Assembly (NCBI GenBank): GCA_001632425.1
Contig: KV425577.1
Location: 251,462 to 315,461 of the forward strand
Reading direction: 5' to 3'
Source: Neolentinus lepideus HHB14362 ss-1
Taxonomy: Eukaryota > Basidiomycota > Agaricomycetes > Gloeophyllales > Gloeophyllaceae
Length of the DNA stretch: 64,000 bases
The translations under genes were made by a program, and so were the position numbers. The stretch's first letter is position 1, and every line of letters begins with the position of its first letter. The notes under the pieces were generated by a model, which made no database searches, was not told the origin of the DNA, and was given only the letters and a program-made list of their open reading frames with translations. Shown here piece by piece: positions 22,540 to 33,410 of the stretch.

Positions 22540-23295
22540 CTACATGACACCTTGACTCCATTGGATCATGATCAGTGAGACGAGTGCTGGTTCCAGAACA
22601 CCCCGCTGGAGGGTTTCCGGGGCGGCTTCAATTTCGAATAGTGGTTCGGAGGCCCGCACGATGGCTAGCGGGAGAGAGGTGATGCTTTCTGCGTAGAGCT
22701 GGAGCACTTGAGCATGGGACGCCACACGAGAAGCAATGGACTCACGTAGAAACATGTGTCGTCCGCTGTCCAGAAATATGGTGTGGTTTGCCACCACATG
22801 CATTGCGCAGACCTACATCACAATCAGCACTGATCTGTCGACATGATATTGAACCTACGGTTTGCCATCGGTGTTAGTGAGAAAGTCCTCTCTGCGCATC
22901 TTCTTCCCTCCACGGATACTAACCATGGTGGAAGGGGATCTCCACTCGATGACTGCAACATCGCCATTGTCATCTCGTATTTTAGTTACATGAGGATCGT
23001 TGGAGGTGACGGAATAAACAGCTGCGTTATTAGGACCTAGGATATGGCAATTGACGAGTCGCATATGGTTGTTGGGTACGGGAATGAAGCGTAAGGTGAC
23101 TGTTCCAGGTGAAGATGTCAAACCAGGATGAGCTGTAGGATAAGACGGCACGGGAAGGACGCCGTAGGTGGGATGAGGAGGGACACAGTGCCCAACCTGG
23201 GGGTGTGGCGTCCGGGACAGTCCTTCCTTGCCACGTTCTTCAGACCAGCCTCCCGCTGCAAGCGGGTTGAGATGGGTGAAGTCGGGAGATTGCAT
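22540..23295 (-). CDS. DUF6593-type protein of Agaricomycetes
   Basis: Function unknown. Exon 1 (22924-23295) begins MQSPDFTHLNPLAAGG, has a Pro/His-rich stretch, and then VTLRFIPVPNNHMRLVN, AAVYSVTSNDPHVTKI and DVAVIEW, which is the pattern of the mushroom DUF6593 domain (beta strands, YxV...T...I...iAxIeW). Exon 2 (22540-22812) contains HTIFLDSGRHMFLRES and PALVSLIMIQWSQGVM, matching the second half of such domains. The intron (22813-22923, GTTAGT...GTAG) keeps frame and gives 214 aa. A shorter alternative intron beginning GTAGGTTC would break the frame, so the junction is the weak point. These genes are typically multicopy and variable in mushrooms. Confidence 0.62.
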
Positions 23296-24146
23296 GACAA
23301 CGGGAAAAAGACAGGTCAGTCACCCACGATAGAACGAGACAACCGCAGAATCTTTATACGACCATCCTTCCCGTGTGGGTCTTAACGGAACATGTAATGG
23401 GCTAGGTATATTGCCGAGAGCAGACGTATTCACAAAAACCCGAGTAACACGCACCCACCAACGGAAGCATGTTGATACGATGAGAACAAGCGGGAACGGG
23501 AATGCGGATAAGCCCCCTGGAGTGATAGCGTGTGGCGCACTGGGATCAAAAGCCCCTTCGTGCAGCTAGGACGTGTGTTTTGAGAGAATCAAAACTCTGC
23601 AATCGTGTTGTTAGCAGCATACGGGGCTAGATGCATGGTTAAAGAGAGCGATATACTAGTATCCGGCGACGTACCTGCCTTTATCGGACATTGGAGGTCG
23701 ATCGTGTTGACGAAGTGGCGGTGCGCTCAGATCTGAGTAGTCTGACTACACAAGCGCTCGCCGGGCTCCAGATCATCACCAGGCATCTCTGTACGGCGTA
23801 TGTTATATTGCCGCCACACGGCTGATCTTCAAATAACACAGACCGGATCACCGCAACCACTGATGGAATGCGATGCAGCAGTGACCAACACAGCTCAGCT
23901 ACGCATTGGAAACACGCATTCCTTAGATACTGTGCATTCCTACTTTCCATCCACTGCGCTTTCCAGCGGACGTCAAACGAGAAGGCATCGCTGTGGACAG
24001 ACTGCTTCTGACCTCCGTGTAATACGAAATGCTGGATCGGCCTACAGATGACCCTGCCCGAAAAGGACAACTGGAGCTTGCTGGACGCCGAGTTATGCTC
24101 ACGGGAAGTTTGATCTGATGGGCAAGGAAGTAAGATCTGGGGAGGT

Positions 24147-24182
24147 CCAGGACCCCCGAAAATACCAATAAATGCAGTCCCC
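24147..24182 (-). repeat. Diverged inverted-repeat copy A (pairs with 24907-24943)
   Basis: The minus-strand sequence GCATTTATTGGTATTTTCGG and its flanks match the + strand word at 24907-24943 at roughly three of four bases. Both can encode LGTAFI-x-I-x-GGPG. Extent beyond this core is unclear by eye. Confidence 0.45.
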
Positions 24183-24906
24183 AGCCCGGTCAAAGATCGG
24201 CCTCAAAATGCGCAAGGCCGGAGCACCATCCGGACATGGAAGGGATCCCCAATGTCTAGGCTCGTAACCATCCTGTCGTACCGCCATTGAAGCAGAATGT
24301 CGTTCGTGAGCCTGCAACCATCCACAGCATGCTGGTCGCAGATCTGCAGGGAGAACCTAAATAGCTCAGTGCGGGCTCGTAATCAGCAGTGCCAGCAAAC
24401 TGATAGTCGTTTCTGAGTTCTTCCCCACGCAAGGGCGGTGCAGAAATTTACCTCGTTGTGACGGAGAAATGTCCCAGCAAGGATTAAATCTGTGTGTGTT
24501 TGGAGATGTTTCTTTGCAGCCAGCTGGCAAGTGTGTGAGTGGATCCTCCGCAACATTGATGCATATGCGTTCACACTGCTTCCTCCACCTTTCCTACATA
24601 CGTGGTTACCCTGTTTCGAGCTGTCACACGAGGACTACACACGTACGCGTATACATGGCCCTCAAGGTTTCTTTCCATGCTGTCAAGGCTTCGACAAGTC
24701 GGGGCAAGAAACGGGTTACATGGATGGTTGAGGACTCGGATGGTGAAGCCTAGTTGTAACTGGTATTGCATTCACCACAAGACAGTAGTCAGGAATCTTG
24801 AGTGCTTCTAAGACGAAAAGATGCATTTATCGCCCTTTTCTGCTATGCTATCTCATCATCCGGACAAAGACCGAGTCCATCCCAAGGGTGAGTTCCGGAC
24901 AGGATC

Positions 24907-24943
24907 TTGGTACGGCATTTATCGATATTCCCGGGGGTCCTGG
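24907..24943 (+). repeat. Diverged inverted-repeat copy B (pairs with 24147-24182)
   Basis: GGCATTTATCGATATTCCCG followed by GGGGTCCTGG. See copy A, about 760 bp away on the opposite strand. Confidence 0.45.
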
Positions 24944-25350
24944 AAGTCCTTCAATAGCTAAAACCATCTGCTTCCGTAGTTTCGGTAAAGCCACTTCGTA
25001 GAAAACTATGGTTGCTGGGATGCAACGGGAACGTCACCAGCTCGGCACTCCAGAACAGGATCCCAGAATAGTATTCAGTCAGATGCGACCGACATCAGAC
25101 GCAAGTATTGGACACACCAGGCTATACTTCACGATCAGACCGTCTCTTTATTTTACTTTCAGTGAGTACGGGTAAAAGGACCCCAAAGAGCCGCGGCAGT
25201 TTAGTCACTGTGGCCGCATTCAGAACGCATTCACGCAGAGACGATCGTCTCAATATCGAGGGTGAAAGAAAAGACAGTGTTGGATAACGAGTGGAATAAG
25301 GTAACATGGTTACACGCAATGACTCGAAAAATGAAATCCCGTTCAAATGA

Positions 25351-25771
25351 CTACCTGCAGCACGGTCATGTTAGCATTCGCGTCATTGAGTCGCTGAGGT
25401 GAAATAGTCATACCTGCTTCGAAATGGCCGCATTGAAACCACAAAGCCAACCGTTCTCGCATGCGTGTGGCCGTTGCTGCGCGCAACCGAGTTCGCGCTC
25501 CTTGGGAGACTGGATAGTGGCTTCACAAGAGAATGGGGGCCTGTGAAAGCGGAATTGGTATGAGTGCAGTACCAAGCACAACGGTAGAAATACGCGTACC
25601 TCTCAGGGGAAGTCGCCTGGGCAACCTCACAAGAAGCGCGATGTCGAACTGCGCGTAGGTCGGCGGCACTCTGGGAGCCCGATGGCACCAGGAGACCTCA
25701 GCGCTGGATGCGCAAAGCTATGAGAACACATTATGGTAGAAGTTGAACGCACAACTCACCAGGCGAGCCAT
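25351..25771 (-). CDS. Speculative small four-exon gene, 86 codons
   Basis: Not a recognised family. Start ATG 25771 (MARL), exons 25760-25771, 25600-25717, 25414-25540 and 25351-25354. The three introns (42, 59 and 59 nt) have GT-AG ends, and the last has a good GCTAAC branch site. The frame is kept throughout and closes at TAG 25351-25353. The peptide is Arg/Pro/Ser-rich (APRVPPTYAQFDIALLVRLP...). A last exon holding only the stop codon and a 42-nt intron are unusual. It may be a non-coding spliced transcript or chance. Confidence 0.22.
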
Positions 25772-26408
25772 GTTAGAACACTGGGGATGAGGACAACCTA
25801 ACGATCAGTTGGGATACCATACTTAAAGGGACTGACGTCCGCCGATTGCATCAGAGCCCGGCTTGGACCGACAGATGGCCGCTACACGGCACAGCCTGGC
25901 CTTGGTGTAATCCCCGGAGAAGCACCGAAAGTTAAAGGGGAGCCGGTGCATGCAGACCCGTTCGAAGGACACCACGCAGAAGAGAAGGAGAACGTCGGAA
26001 TAGATTCACAACTTGCCGAAGAAAAAACCCGTGGCTCTGCATGTCCGAATGGAGGGCGCTCGAACACGATGAAGAAGTGATCGTGTATCATTGATATTGT
26101 ATGATTGACCAGTGATTAACAGTCTATTCTTGCAGAGGCGCCGGCATGGTAAGGAGGGAACCTTAGGCCTTAGTCATGGCCTATTGGAACTCCGTTTAGG
26201 GGCGCTTCCGCTGATTCAGGGATTACATTCTCATCCCAACCATCATCTCTGTCAGTATCGTCCTCGCATATACGCGGGAGGGTCAGGGAAGGAAGGCAGG
26301 AAGGCTTTAGGGAATCAGAAGGAAGTGAGGGTTATTGGAGGTGCGCTTCATGTCGTGGAAACTGGCTGTCGGTACCGGGAGAGTAACACAAATGTGCAGG
26401 TTACCAGT
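25772..26408. other. Upstream region of the zinc-knuckle gene
   Basis: No secure gene. A + strand frame from about 25840 to 26082 is open and reads as a charged, disordered peptide (PGEAPKVKGEPVHADPFEGH, ending NTMKK), but no start exon is visible. The part nearest 26408 is probably promoter and 5' UTR. Confidence 0.35.
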
Positions 26409-27166
26409 ATGTCGTATCAGTTCTCGAGGAAGGGGTGCTTCAAGTGTGGAAACAGTATGTAGTCTACACTGACCAGAATTCTATTTTGCTCACGTCCGAG
26501 GAAGTTGGACATATTGCTGAGAACTGTACTTCGGAGCAACGTCTCTGCTACAATTGTCGCCAGCCCGGCCATGAGTCTTCTGCATGCCCTCAGCCTCGCA
26601 ATGCTTCCATGAAGCAATGTTACTCCTGCGGGGGAGTTGGCCATATCCAGGCTGAATGCCCTAGCCTCAGAGTTCAAGGGGGAGGAGGACAGAAGTGCTA
26701 CGTGGGTTCCCGGATGAATTCGCCGATAAAGATAACCCTGATCTCAGTACCCTACTTGTAGAATTGTGGTCGCTTCGGGCATATCGCTAGACTCTGTCCT
26801 AATGGCGCTGGAGCTGGCTTCGCGTCTCGGGCCCCTCCCCCCGGCCGTGCTCTTAACACGTCTACCTTGCCTCCCGTGAAGTGTTATCGCTGTGGCGGCC
26901 CTAATCATATGGCTAGGTCATTATTGCGCTTACTCCTATCAGACTATTATTGACGTCCCATCCCAGGGACTGTCTTGCGGCTCCAGGAGTTACCGCCGAT
27001 GCGGTGCCTAACGCGAACAAGAATAAGACCTGCTACAAGTGCCAGCAGGAAGGACATGTGGGTGTCTAGGACTCATTATCAGCGAGGATCACACTCATTC
27101 ATTTATGACTACCTTTTGTAGATCGCAAGGGATTGCCCGGAGAACGCAGAATTCGCCGCCGCCTGA
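26409..27166 (+). CDS. GIS2: CCHC zinc-knuckle nucleic-acid-binding protein, Gis2/CNBP type
   Basis: Binds single-stranded nucleic acid; yeast Gis2 and human CNBP associate with mRNA and ribosomes. ATG 26409 (MSYQFSRKGCFKCGN), stop TGA 27164-27166. Introns at 26455-26504, 26702-26761, 26917-26966 and 27058-27121 give 177 aa in frame. Six CX2CX4HX4C knuckles are seen: CFKCGNIGHIAENC, CYNCRQPGHESSAC, CYSCGGVGHIQAEC, CYNCGRFGHIARLC, CYRCGGPNHMARDC and CYKCQQEGHIARDC. Yeast Gis2 and CNBP have seven, so one is absent or outside my model. Introns 1, 2 and 4 lie within knuckles 1, 4 and 6, and intron 3 inside knuckle 5. A retroelement Gag is unlikely because the whole protein is knuckles and is multi-exon. 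Confidence 0.9.
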
Positions 27167-27877
27167 ACGGAAGAACAACAGTCCCCTTCGCTGGCCGCGT
27201 GTTAGGAAGAGGTTTTTCGGTGCAGCATGTTCTCGACTTCATCTGAAAATCATTTGAATACCATACTTCATAATATGCTGATCACTCCGATGTGTTTATC
27301 TATTTAACTATGTTCACGACGCAGAACTGTAGTTGCTTCTCTCCGCAGAACCCCGCTTGGGTCCTTGAGCAAGGCATGATTGACAGCACCGCATCTGGTC
27401 ACAGGTGCGTATGGACGAAAGATTGCACCCTCATTGTTCCCGAGTGTCCGAACACCGGGCCTTCTTGACATGGCGTTGTTTACCAGACAGTAGTGGCTCC
27501 CGGGCTCGACGGCTGTTCAATGTTCGGTGCCGATCTGTCTGCTTTAGCCTTCTCAATTGTTACACTGCCGTCTGCTGTGTCCTGAATCCTCTTATACTTC
27601 AGGTCTCTGAGTCGTGTGCATTCAGTGTAGTCTAAGCTTAATGCCCACTCCGTGTACGATGCATGTGAAAAGATGTGCGTTAAAGAGGTCGCATTAATAG
27701 CTTGTCCCCAGATCGCATAAGTCCAGAGGCTGAGTGCTGCTAAGCCGTGATGCCACTGAATATGCGAATGTTCAGAATCTACAATTTAATGTTACTTTTG
27801 ATCCGATTGAGCGCAAATCCGTGACCAGCACGCATAACCTCGTCCCACGGTCCTTATTACCGTCACGGTGAACATTC
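27167..27877. other. 711-bp intergenic stretch
   Basis: 3' flank of the zinc-knuckle gene and promoter of COQ10. Small open frames (for example 27405-27635 +) have no family resemblance. Nothing else recognised. Confidence 0.45.
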
Positions 27878-28681
27878 ATGCCTACATGTCGGTTCTCAAG
27901 AGCTAGGCGATCTTTACAATGCTCTCTGGACTACAGAAGACCTGCGTGCCAGCACAGACGGATCTTCAGTTTTCCAAGTATGCCTTCATTCTCTCCGTTC
28001 TCCGGCAATAATCCCAAACCGCAGACATACCACGAACGCAAGATCTTGCCGTACGTCGTGATCGACGCAGCTCTTGCGAATGTATGACTTAAATAGCTTG
28101 TGCAGGTACACACGGCCACAGTTGTATGAAGTCGTGGCCGATGTCGCCTCTTATCCTCGCTTCGTCCCGTTCTGCACTGGGTCTCGGATCTTGACTCCAC
28201 CTACATCCCAGGGAGCTTCTCCATCTGTGAAGCAGTTAGAGGCCGAATTGACCGTCGGATTTCTGTCTTTCAAGGAGAGCTATGTCAGCAAGGTGGTCTG
28301 CACTCCGTATGAATCCGTGGAGGTTAGGAGGAACTGTTACGATCCTTGCGCCAGCTGACGTCTCGAAAGGCAACAGCTTTGTCGTCAAGTCCGCTGTTCA
28401 AGACTCTCGTGACAACGTGGAGGTTTCAAGACGTTGTACCTCAATCGACACGGTCTAACACTGCAAACGTCACATCCCGAGACCAAGAGGGCATGACAAT
28501 GCGTTCAGCAGAACTCTTCTCGGGTACCCTGAAGAATCCTCAAGAAACCGTCGTAACTTTGGATTTGGCCTACGCATTCGCTAATCCTTTACATGCGTCT
28601 GCTTCTGCTATGTTTTTTGGACAAGTATCAAGACTCATGGTTGATGCGTTCCAGAGACGATGTACTGAAGTTTATGGGTAG
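27878..28681 (+). CDS. COQ10: Coenzyme Q-binding protein COQ10, mitochondrial START-domain protein
   Basis: Binds ubiquinone in the inner mitochondrial membrane and supports its delivery or synthesis. Start ATG 27878 gives an Arg-rich, acid-free N-terminus (MPTCRFSRARRSLQCSLDYR) suited to a mitochondrial presequence; a later ATG at 27980 would lose it. Introns 28051-28105 and 28323-28369 give 233 aa. Family motifs: YEVVADVASYPRFVPFCTGS near the start of the domain, LTVGFLSFKESYVS in the middle, TTWRFQ, and FANPLHASASAMFFGQVSRL with MVDAFQRR at the end. The segment between TTWRF and the last strands (about 40 residues) is longer and more Ser/Thr-rich than in yeast. Stop TAG 28679-28681. Confidence 0.92.
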
Positions 28682-29314
28682 TAGTAGAATCTTGTTGACA
28701 AGCTACATAAAACACCTAAAATAGTTACAACGAAGGGATAATACGTTGAATCATTCAGGCGTTAAGTTATGGAGCTCTCATTGGTTGGACTTTGGGACAT
28801 TCTCACATATGTAAGTACCGCTTTTGTAATGGCGGCCAGGGAATATCAAATAAAAGTAAGTATCGCGATCGAGATCCTTGCAATGATCTCAGATCCTATA
28901 GGCATCATTCTTGTCCATGTCTGCCCAAATTCTATTCTCTTGTGGCGCCCAAAGTATGACAAGTATACAAGACTTTCGGTTTCAAGACTTTCGGTTTCAA
29001 GACTTTCGGTTTCAAGACTTTCGGTTTCAAAACTCTCAGATCTCAGGGCCCGTGGCTTAGATGCACCTCTCGCTCGCCTACATTTTCTCCGGCGGTGGGA
29101 TAAGGAAGCGACAACGCGCCACGCGACATTGCGGTAATTCCTGGTTATCGCACACTTTCCATATGGACTGTCAGCCAGACGAACAGAACTGCTCCCAAAA
29201 AAGCTATCTTAATGCACCTGAGAGGGCATTATATAGAGAGCGATTCTGACGAGCTTTTCCAGGTTCTCTTCCGCGAGTCCTCTTCCCCTCAGCGAGCGGT
29301 AGCGAAGCGTCGCA
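28682..29314. other. Intergenic with 15-bp tandem repeat
   Basis: Promoter region of the S28 peptidase gene. It contains the four-copy 15-bp repeat. No gene recognised. Confidence 0.5.
28969..29028. repeat. Minisatellite: four perfect copies of a 15-bp unit
   Basis: The unit AAGACTTTCGGTTTC is repeated exactly four times. A decayed fifth copy begins AAAACTCTCAG. Since 15 is a multiple of three it would be frame-neutral, but no convincing gene covers it. Confidence 0.92.
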
Positions 29315-31465
29315 ATGACTGCCTGGGCTCTCGTTAGATTCGGCCTTCCGCTCTTCCTCAGCTCCTTGGTGGCTGCCCTGACTCGCGATGGGAGGCCTAA
29401 CGGCAACCTGCCCCCGATACCAGCCGTTCCTGTCCCAGATGTAGCAGCAGACACACCTGTCACGAGTCGTAACGGGACGACCCTTCCTCCTTACAACACC
29501 ACCTATTACTTCGAACAGTTGATTGACCACAACAACCCTAGCCTGGGTACGTTTCAGCAACGGTACTGGCACACATGGGAATTCTACGAAGAGGGTCAGT
29601 ACTATCACCTGTGATGGGATTGTTGGTGGTTGCAACAGTTAAATTTCAATATAGGTGGACCAATCATCTTATTCACCCCGGGGGAGGCAAACGCTGCTCG
29701 TGACTATGGTCCATCCATATCCAATACCTCAGCTGATGGACTGTCCGCCTTTTTCCCACAGCATACTATGGTTACCTGACAAACAGAACCATCAACGGTC
29801 GAATTGCGCAACAGCAGAACGGCGCCGCCATCGTGCTGGAGCACAGATTCTACGGGCTGTCGAATCCGTATCCCAACCTGAGCGTTCAGAGCTTCCGCGT
29901 CCACACGATCGAACAGGCCGTGCAGGACTTGGTGTATTTTGCTGAGAATGCGAAGCTACCGATGCCCAACGGTGATGCGGTAACGCCTGACCAGGCCCCG
30001 TGGGTCTTAGTTGGTGGAAGTTACTCTGGTGCCCTCACTGCGTGGACTATGGTCAAGTGAGTCTACCCACCTAATATTACCATACCTCTCAATAACAACG
30101 TTCGCAGTCAGCCCAACGTCTTCTGGGCCGGATACGCGTCTTCAGCCGTAGTCGAGGCAATCGTGTGAGCATGACATGGCAGCGGAGGACAATACATTCA
30201 CTGAAAAGAGTGTTCCATAGGGATTACTGGGGATACTTCGAACCTATCCGTCAGTACATGCCTCAGAACTGCTCCGCAGATGTCGAAGCCGTCATCGCGC
30301 ACGTGGACCAGATTTTCACGAGCGGAAACCAAACCGCCATCTCAGCGTTAAAGGCACAATTCGGTCTCAGCAACATGACGCATCTGGACGATGTTGCCGG
30401 AGCTCGTAAGTTTTGATAGTCTCGATGGTCTGCGCATTTGCGCTGATCTCTCCGGTGGGCAGTGCGAAACAACTTGTGGGATTGGCAGAGCCTCTCACCT
30501 GACTCAGGACCCGGGCAACAGTTCTTTCAGTTTTGTGATGCGCTAGAGGTCAAGAACGGCGTCAACGCACCAGCGACAGGATGGGGTCTGGAACATGCAC
30601 TTCCTGCGTGGGGCACGTATTTTGCAAACATCTATTATCCCCTCAGTAAGCATGACGTCTGGTATCGCATGGAAAATGAGTTTCTGATCTTGTTCACCTG
30701 CTTAGTCTGCGGTACTGAGGATGCCGAGTGAGCGTCATTACCTTACCAAAGCCACCTTTATCTCATAGATGTTATCAATCTACAGGGATTGTCTTGGGTC
30801 TTACGATTCCACTCAGTCCTATTGGACGGACACGGCAATCGACAATGCTGGACGCTCTTGGGAGTGGATAGTGTAAGACAGGCGCTTACAGACTCGCAAA
30901 TACCGCTCTGACCCATTTACAGTTGCAGTGAAGTTGGGTTCCTTCAGGACGGCGCCCCGACCACCTGGCCAACCCTTGTCACCAGGCTTGTCCAGCCTGC
31001 TTATGATGAGGTATGCGGTCACCAGTAATGGCCGACTTACACGAAAAATAATAACCTTGACGTGTATCATACCAGCGTCAATGCTCGTACATGTTCCCGG
31101 AAGCGTTCCCAACTCCGCGGACACCAAACGCATCCGCGACCAACGCACTGTACCACGGCTGGAACCTGCAAGTTGATAGACTTTTCTTCGCTAACGGTCA
31201 ACGTAAGTTGCGCTGTCATGACAGTAAATGACAGCAACCTGACGCGACATATCTATTGATAGGGGACCCATGGAGAGAAGCCACTGTCTCCGCTGACGGA
31301 GTATATGTTCCCAGCACACCCATGCAACCTATTGCGATAGGCAACGGATACCACTGCTCTGACCTTATCGTTGCAAACGCAGAGGTAGACGTCACGGTCA
31401 TGAATGTCGAGAATGAAGCGCTGGGCTACATGAAGACATGGCTCTCTGAATGGACGAAGCCCTGA
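29315..31465 (+). CDS. Secreted serine carboxypeptidase, peptidase family S28
   Basis: Family S28 (lysosomal Pro-X carboxypeptidase, DPP II, thymus-specific serine protease) removes residues next to proline. ATG 29315 starts a signal peptide (MTAWALVRFGLPLFLSSLVA). Early domain: YFEQLIDHNNPSLGTFQQRY, GGPIILFTPGEANAA and VLEHRFYGLSNP. Catalytic Ser is in GGSYSG (about 30013-30030), Asp in NGQRDPW (about 31250-31270), spanning an intron, and His in GYHCSDL (about 31347-31367). Several N-x-S/T sites suit glycosylation. At least seven introns. One intron starts GTCCATCC and joins ARDY to AYYGYLTN. Stop TGA 31463-31465. Probably extracellular or vacuolar protein breakdown; substrate preference cannot be read from sequence. 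Confidence 0.93.
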
Positions 31466-32065
31466 AACAGATGCAAGAGGTTCATAGCTGGGGCATAGGG
31501 TAAGAGGCGCCTGGACGACGGAAGTAGACACAAAGGGCTAGGAATGCTGTGTCATAGATGAACACCAAATCTATATCGGATCATGAGGTTCCAAAGATAC
31601 AATTGACGCCGGATGGCAGTCGAAAGGTGTTTCTAGGGTGTTTCGGAGCTTGCATCTTCACATCGTGATGAAAGTGCCGATGGCGCAGGCGCCGAGTTCG
31701 ATAGACTGGACCGATTAAACGCTGACGATGGCTAAATCGATAGCGATAGCAGTGCGGGCGTCGTGACTGTCAATGATGGCGACGAAGAAAGGACATTGGC
31801 GTCAAAGACTCAAGGGGGGTTTTGTTGACACCGCAGCGTGGGAAAAGGCGTATTTGTATGTGTTTGTAGGAACCCTGAACCCAGTGATGTCGCAACCCTT
31901 TGCCCAGGTGGAATTTAATTTTGGTTGCTTTTATCGCTTGCTTTCACTTTTACACCCATCACCTCGACTCTCCCGCACCACCCTTAACGTGTTAGTCGTT
32001 CCCTCCTTCCGTTCTCCACGTTGTACTAACTTTGCCCCTCTCAGCAATTTATCTTCTATTTTACA
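31466..32065. other. Intergenic, promoter of the 14-3-3 gene
   Basis: 600 bp. It ends in a pyrimidine-rich tract (about 31920-32060), common upstream of highly expressed fungal genes. No separate gene recognised. Confidence 0.5.
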
Positions 32066-32122
32066 GTACGTCGCACACGCGTCGACGCGTCATGTCGCGT
32101 AGCTTACCCTTATCGTTTCCAG
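32066..32122 (+). other. Likely 5' UTR intron abutting the 14-3-3 start codon
   Basis: Donor GTACGT at 32066 and acceptor TTTCCAG at 32116-32122, directly before ATG 32123. Length 57 nt, the usual size here. Transcript data would settle it. Confidence 0.5.
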
Positions 32123-33063
32123 ATGGCTCAGTCGCGTGAAGACTCTGTTTACCTCGCTAAGCTCGCTGAGCAGGCTGAGCGTTATGAGGGTATGTAGATC
32201 ATGCTTGGAACGCGTCGTAGTGACTAACTTCGCGTCCAGAGATGGTCGAGAACATGAAGCGCGTCGCTTCGTCAGACCAGGAGCTCACCGTTGAGGAGCG
32301 TAATCTCCTATCGGTTGCATACAAGAACGTCATCGGTGCTCGCCGTGCTTCTTGGAGAATCGTCTCCTCAATCGAGCAGAAGGAGGAGTCCAAGGGCAAC
32401 GAGGCCCAGGTCCAGATGATCAAGGGCTACAGGGAGAAGATCGAGTCTGAGTTGGCGAAGATCTGCGAAGACATCCTTGATGTACTCGACAAGCACCTGA
32501 TTCCCTCTGCCGCCTCCGGCGAGTCCAAGGTGTTCTACCACAAGATGTTCGTGCCACTGTGCCTTTCTATCGCGTCACATGATGCTGACGTATTGCGCGT
32601 GATCTTGCAGGAAGGGTGACTACCACCGTTACCTTGCTGAGTTTGCCACTGGCGACCGTCGGAAAGAGAGCGCTGACAAGTCGCTCGAGGCCTACAAGGC
32701 TGCCTCTGACGTTGCCGTCACTGAGCTTCCTCCCACACACCCTATCCGTCTTGGTCTTGCATTGAACTTCTCAGTATTCTACTACGAGATCCTCAACAGC
32801 CCCGACCGTGCTTGCCACCTCGCCAAGCAGGCGTTTGATGACGCCATTGCTGAGCTCGACACCCTCTCAGAAGAGTCCTACAAAGACTCGACGCTCATCA
32901 TGCAATTGCTCCGCGACAACCTGACCCTCTGGACTTCGGATATGCAGGACAGCGGTAAGTTCCCCCGACTACCCCTTGATTGATACCTGTCCTGACTACT
33001 TACATAGACAAGCCTGCTGACAAAGAGGAGGCGGCTGACGCACCTGCTGAGGAGGGTGCTTAA
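32123..33063 (+). CDS. 14-3-3 protein
   Basis: Dimeric adaptor that binds phosphoserine/threonine motifs on many partners. ATG 32123, stop TAA 33061-33063. Introns 32190-32239, 32547-32610 and 32955-33007 give 257 aa. Family signatures: [20 protein letters not shown] (N-terminal dimer region), [20 protein letters not shown] (first PROSITE signature, with phosphate-binding Lys and Arg), [14 protein letters not shown] (phosphate-binding Arg-Tyr) and [18 protein letters not shown] (second signature). The acidic C-terminal tail ends APAEEGA, which is variable among species. It lies convergent to the BST1-like gene. Fungi usually have one or two 14-3-3 genes (BMH1/BMH2 in yeast, rad24/rad25 in fission yeast); which one this equals cannot be said. 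Confidence 0.97.
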
Positions 33064-33410
33064 GCGCATTCATCTTTGAGTTTCCGTTTGTCGGAGATGC
33101 TCATGTTTAGAGCGTTGTTGGGCTTCCATGTTGCTCTCGCATCTCCTCTCCCACCTGCATTCGCATTGTCCATATCGTATCATCATGACCCCCTCATCGT
33201 CGGCAGTTTATTTCTTTTATTGAATTTTCACCTCATTATTACGCTTTCGTTCTTGTCCGTTAATGACCAAGAATCTGCATCATACGCTCTGGTTATCAAA
33301 CGTCTCAAGGGTGTGATCATATTGAAATGAACATATTATTGCGTGGGGTGGTGGGGTAATTGTCAATGCTATCCAGGATGAAAATATCAAATATGTGCAT
33401 CTCTGACATC
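33064..33410. other. Convergent 3' intergenic, 14-3-3 and BST1-like
   Basis: 347 bp of AT-rich and T-rich sequence holding the two 3' UTRs. No gene or repeat seen. Confidence 0.5.

Larger units (their letters stand above)
23296..25350. other. Gene-poor 2 kb stretch with diverged inverted copies
   Basis: No family recognised on either strand. The longest frame is 170 codons on the minus strand (23681-24193) and begins MTGLGTAFIGIFGGPGPP. A similar peptide, LGTAFIDIPGGPGSP, is encoded on the + strand at about 24900-24948. This suggests decayed duplicated material. Microsatellites, terminal repeats and transposase motifs were not seen. Confidence 0.4.

Noticed and set aside
26409..27166. Retrotransposon Gag because of CCHC knuckles
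   Set aside because: The protein consists only of knuckles, has four introns, and no protease or reverse-transcriptase sequence is nearby. The Gis2/CNBP family fits better.
28969..29028. CRISPR-like array
   Set aside because: Units are directly adjacent with no spacers, in a eukaryotic genome. It is a plain minisatellite.
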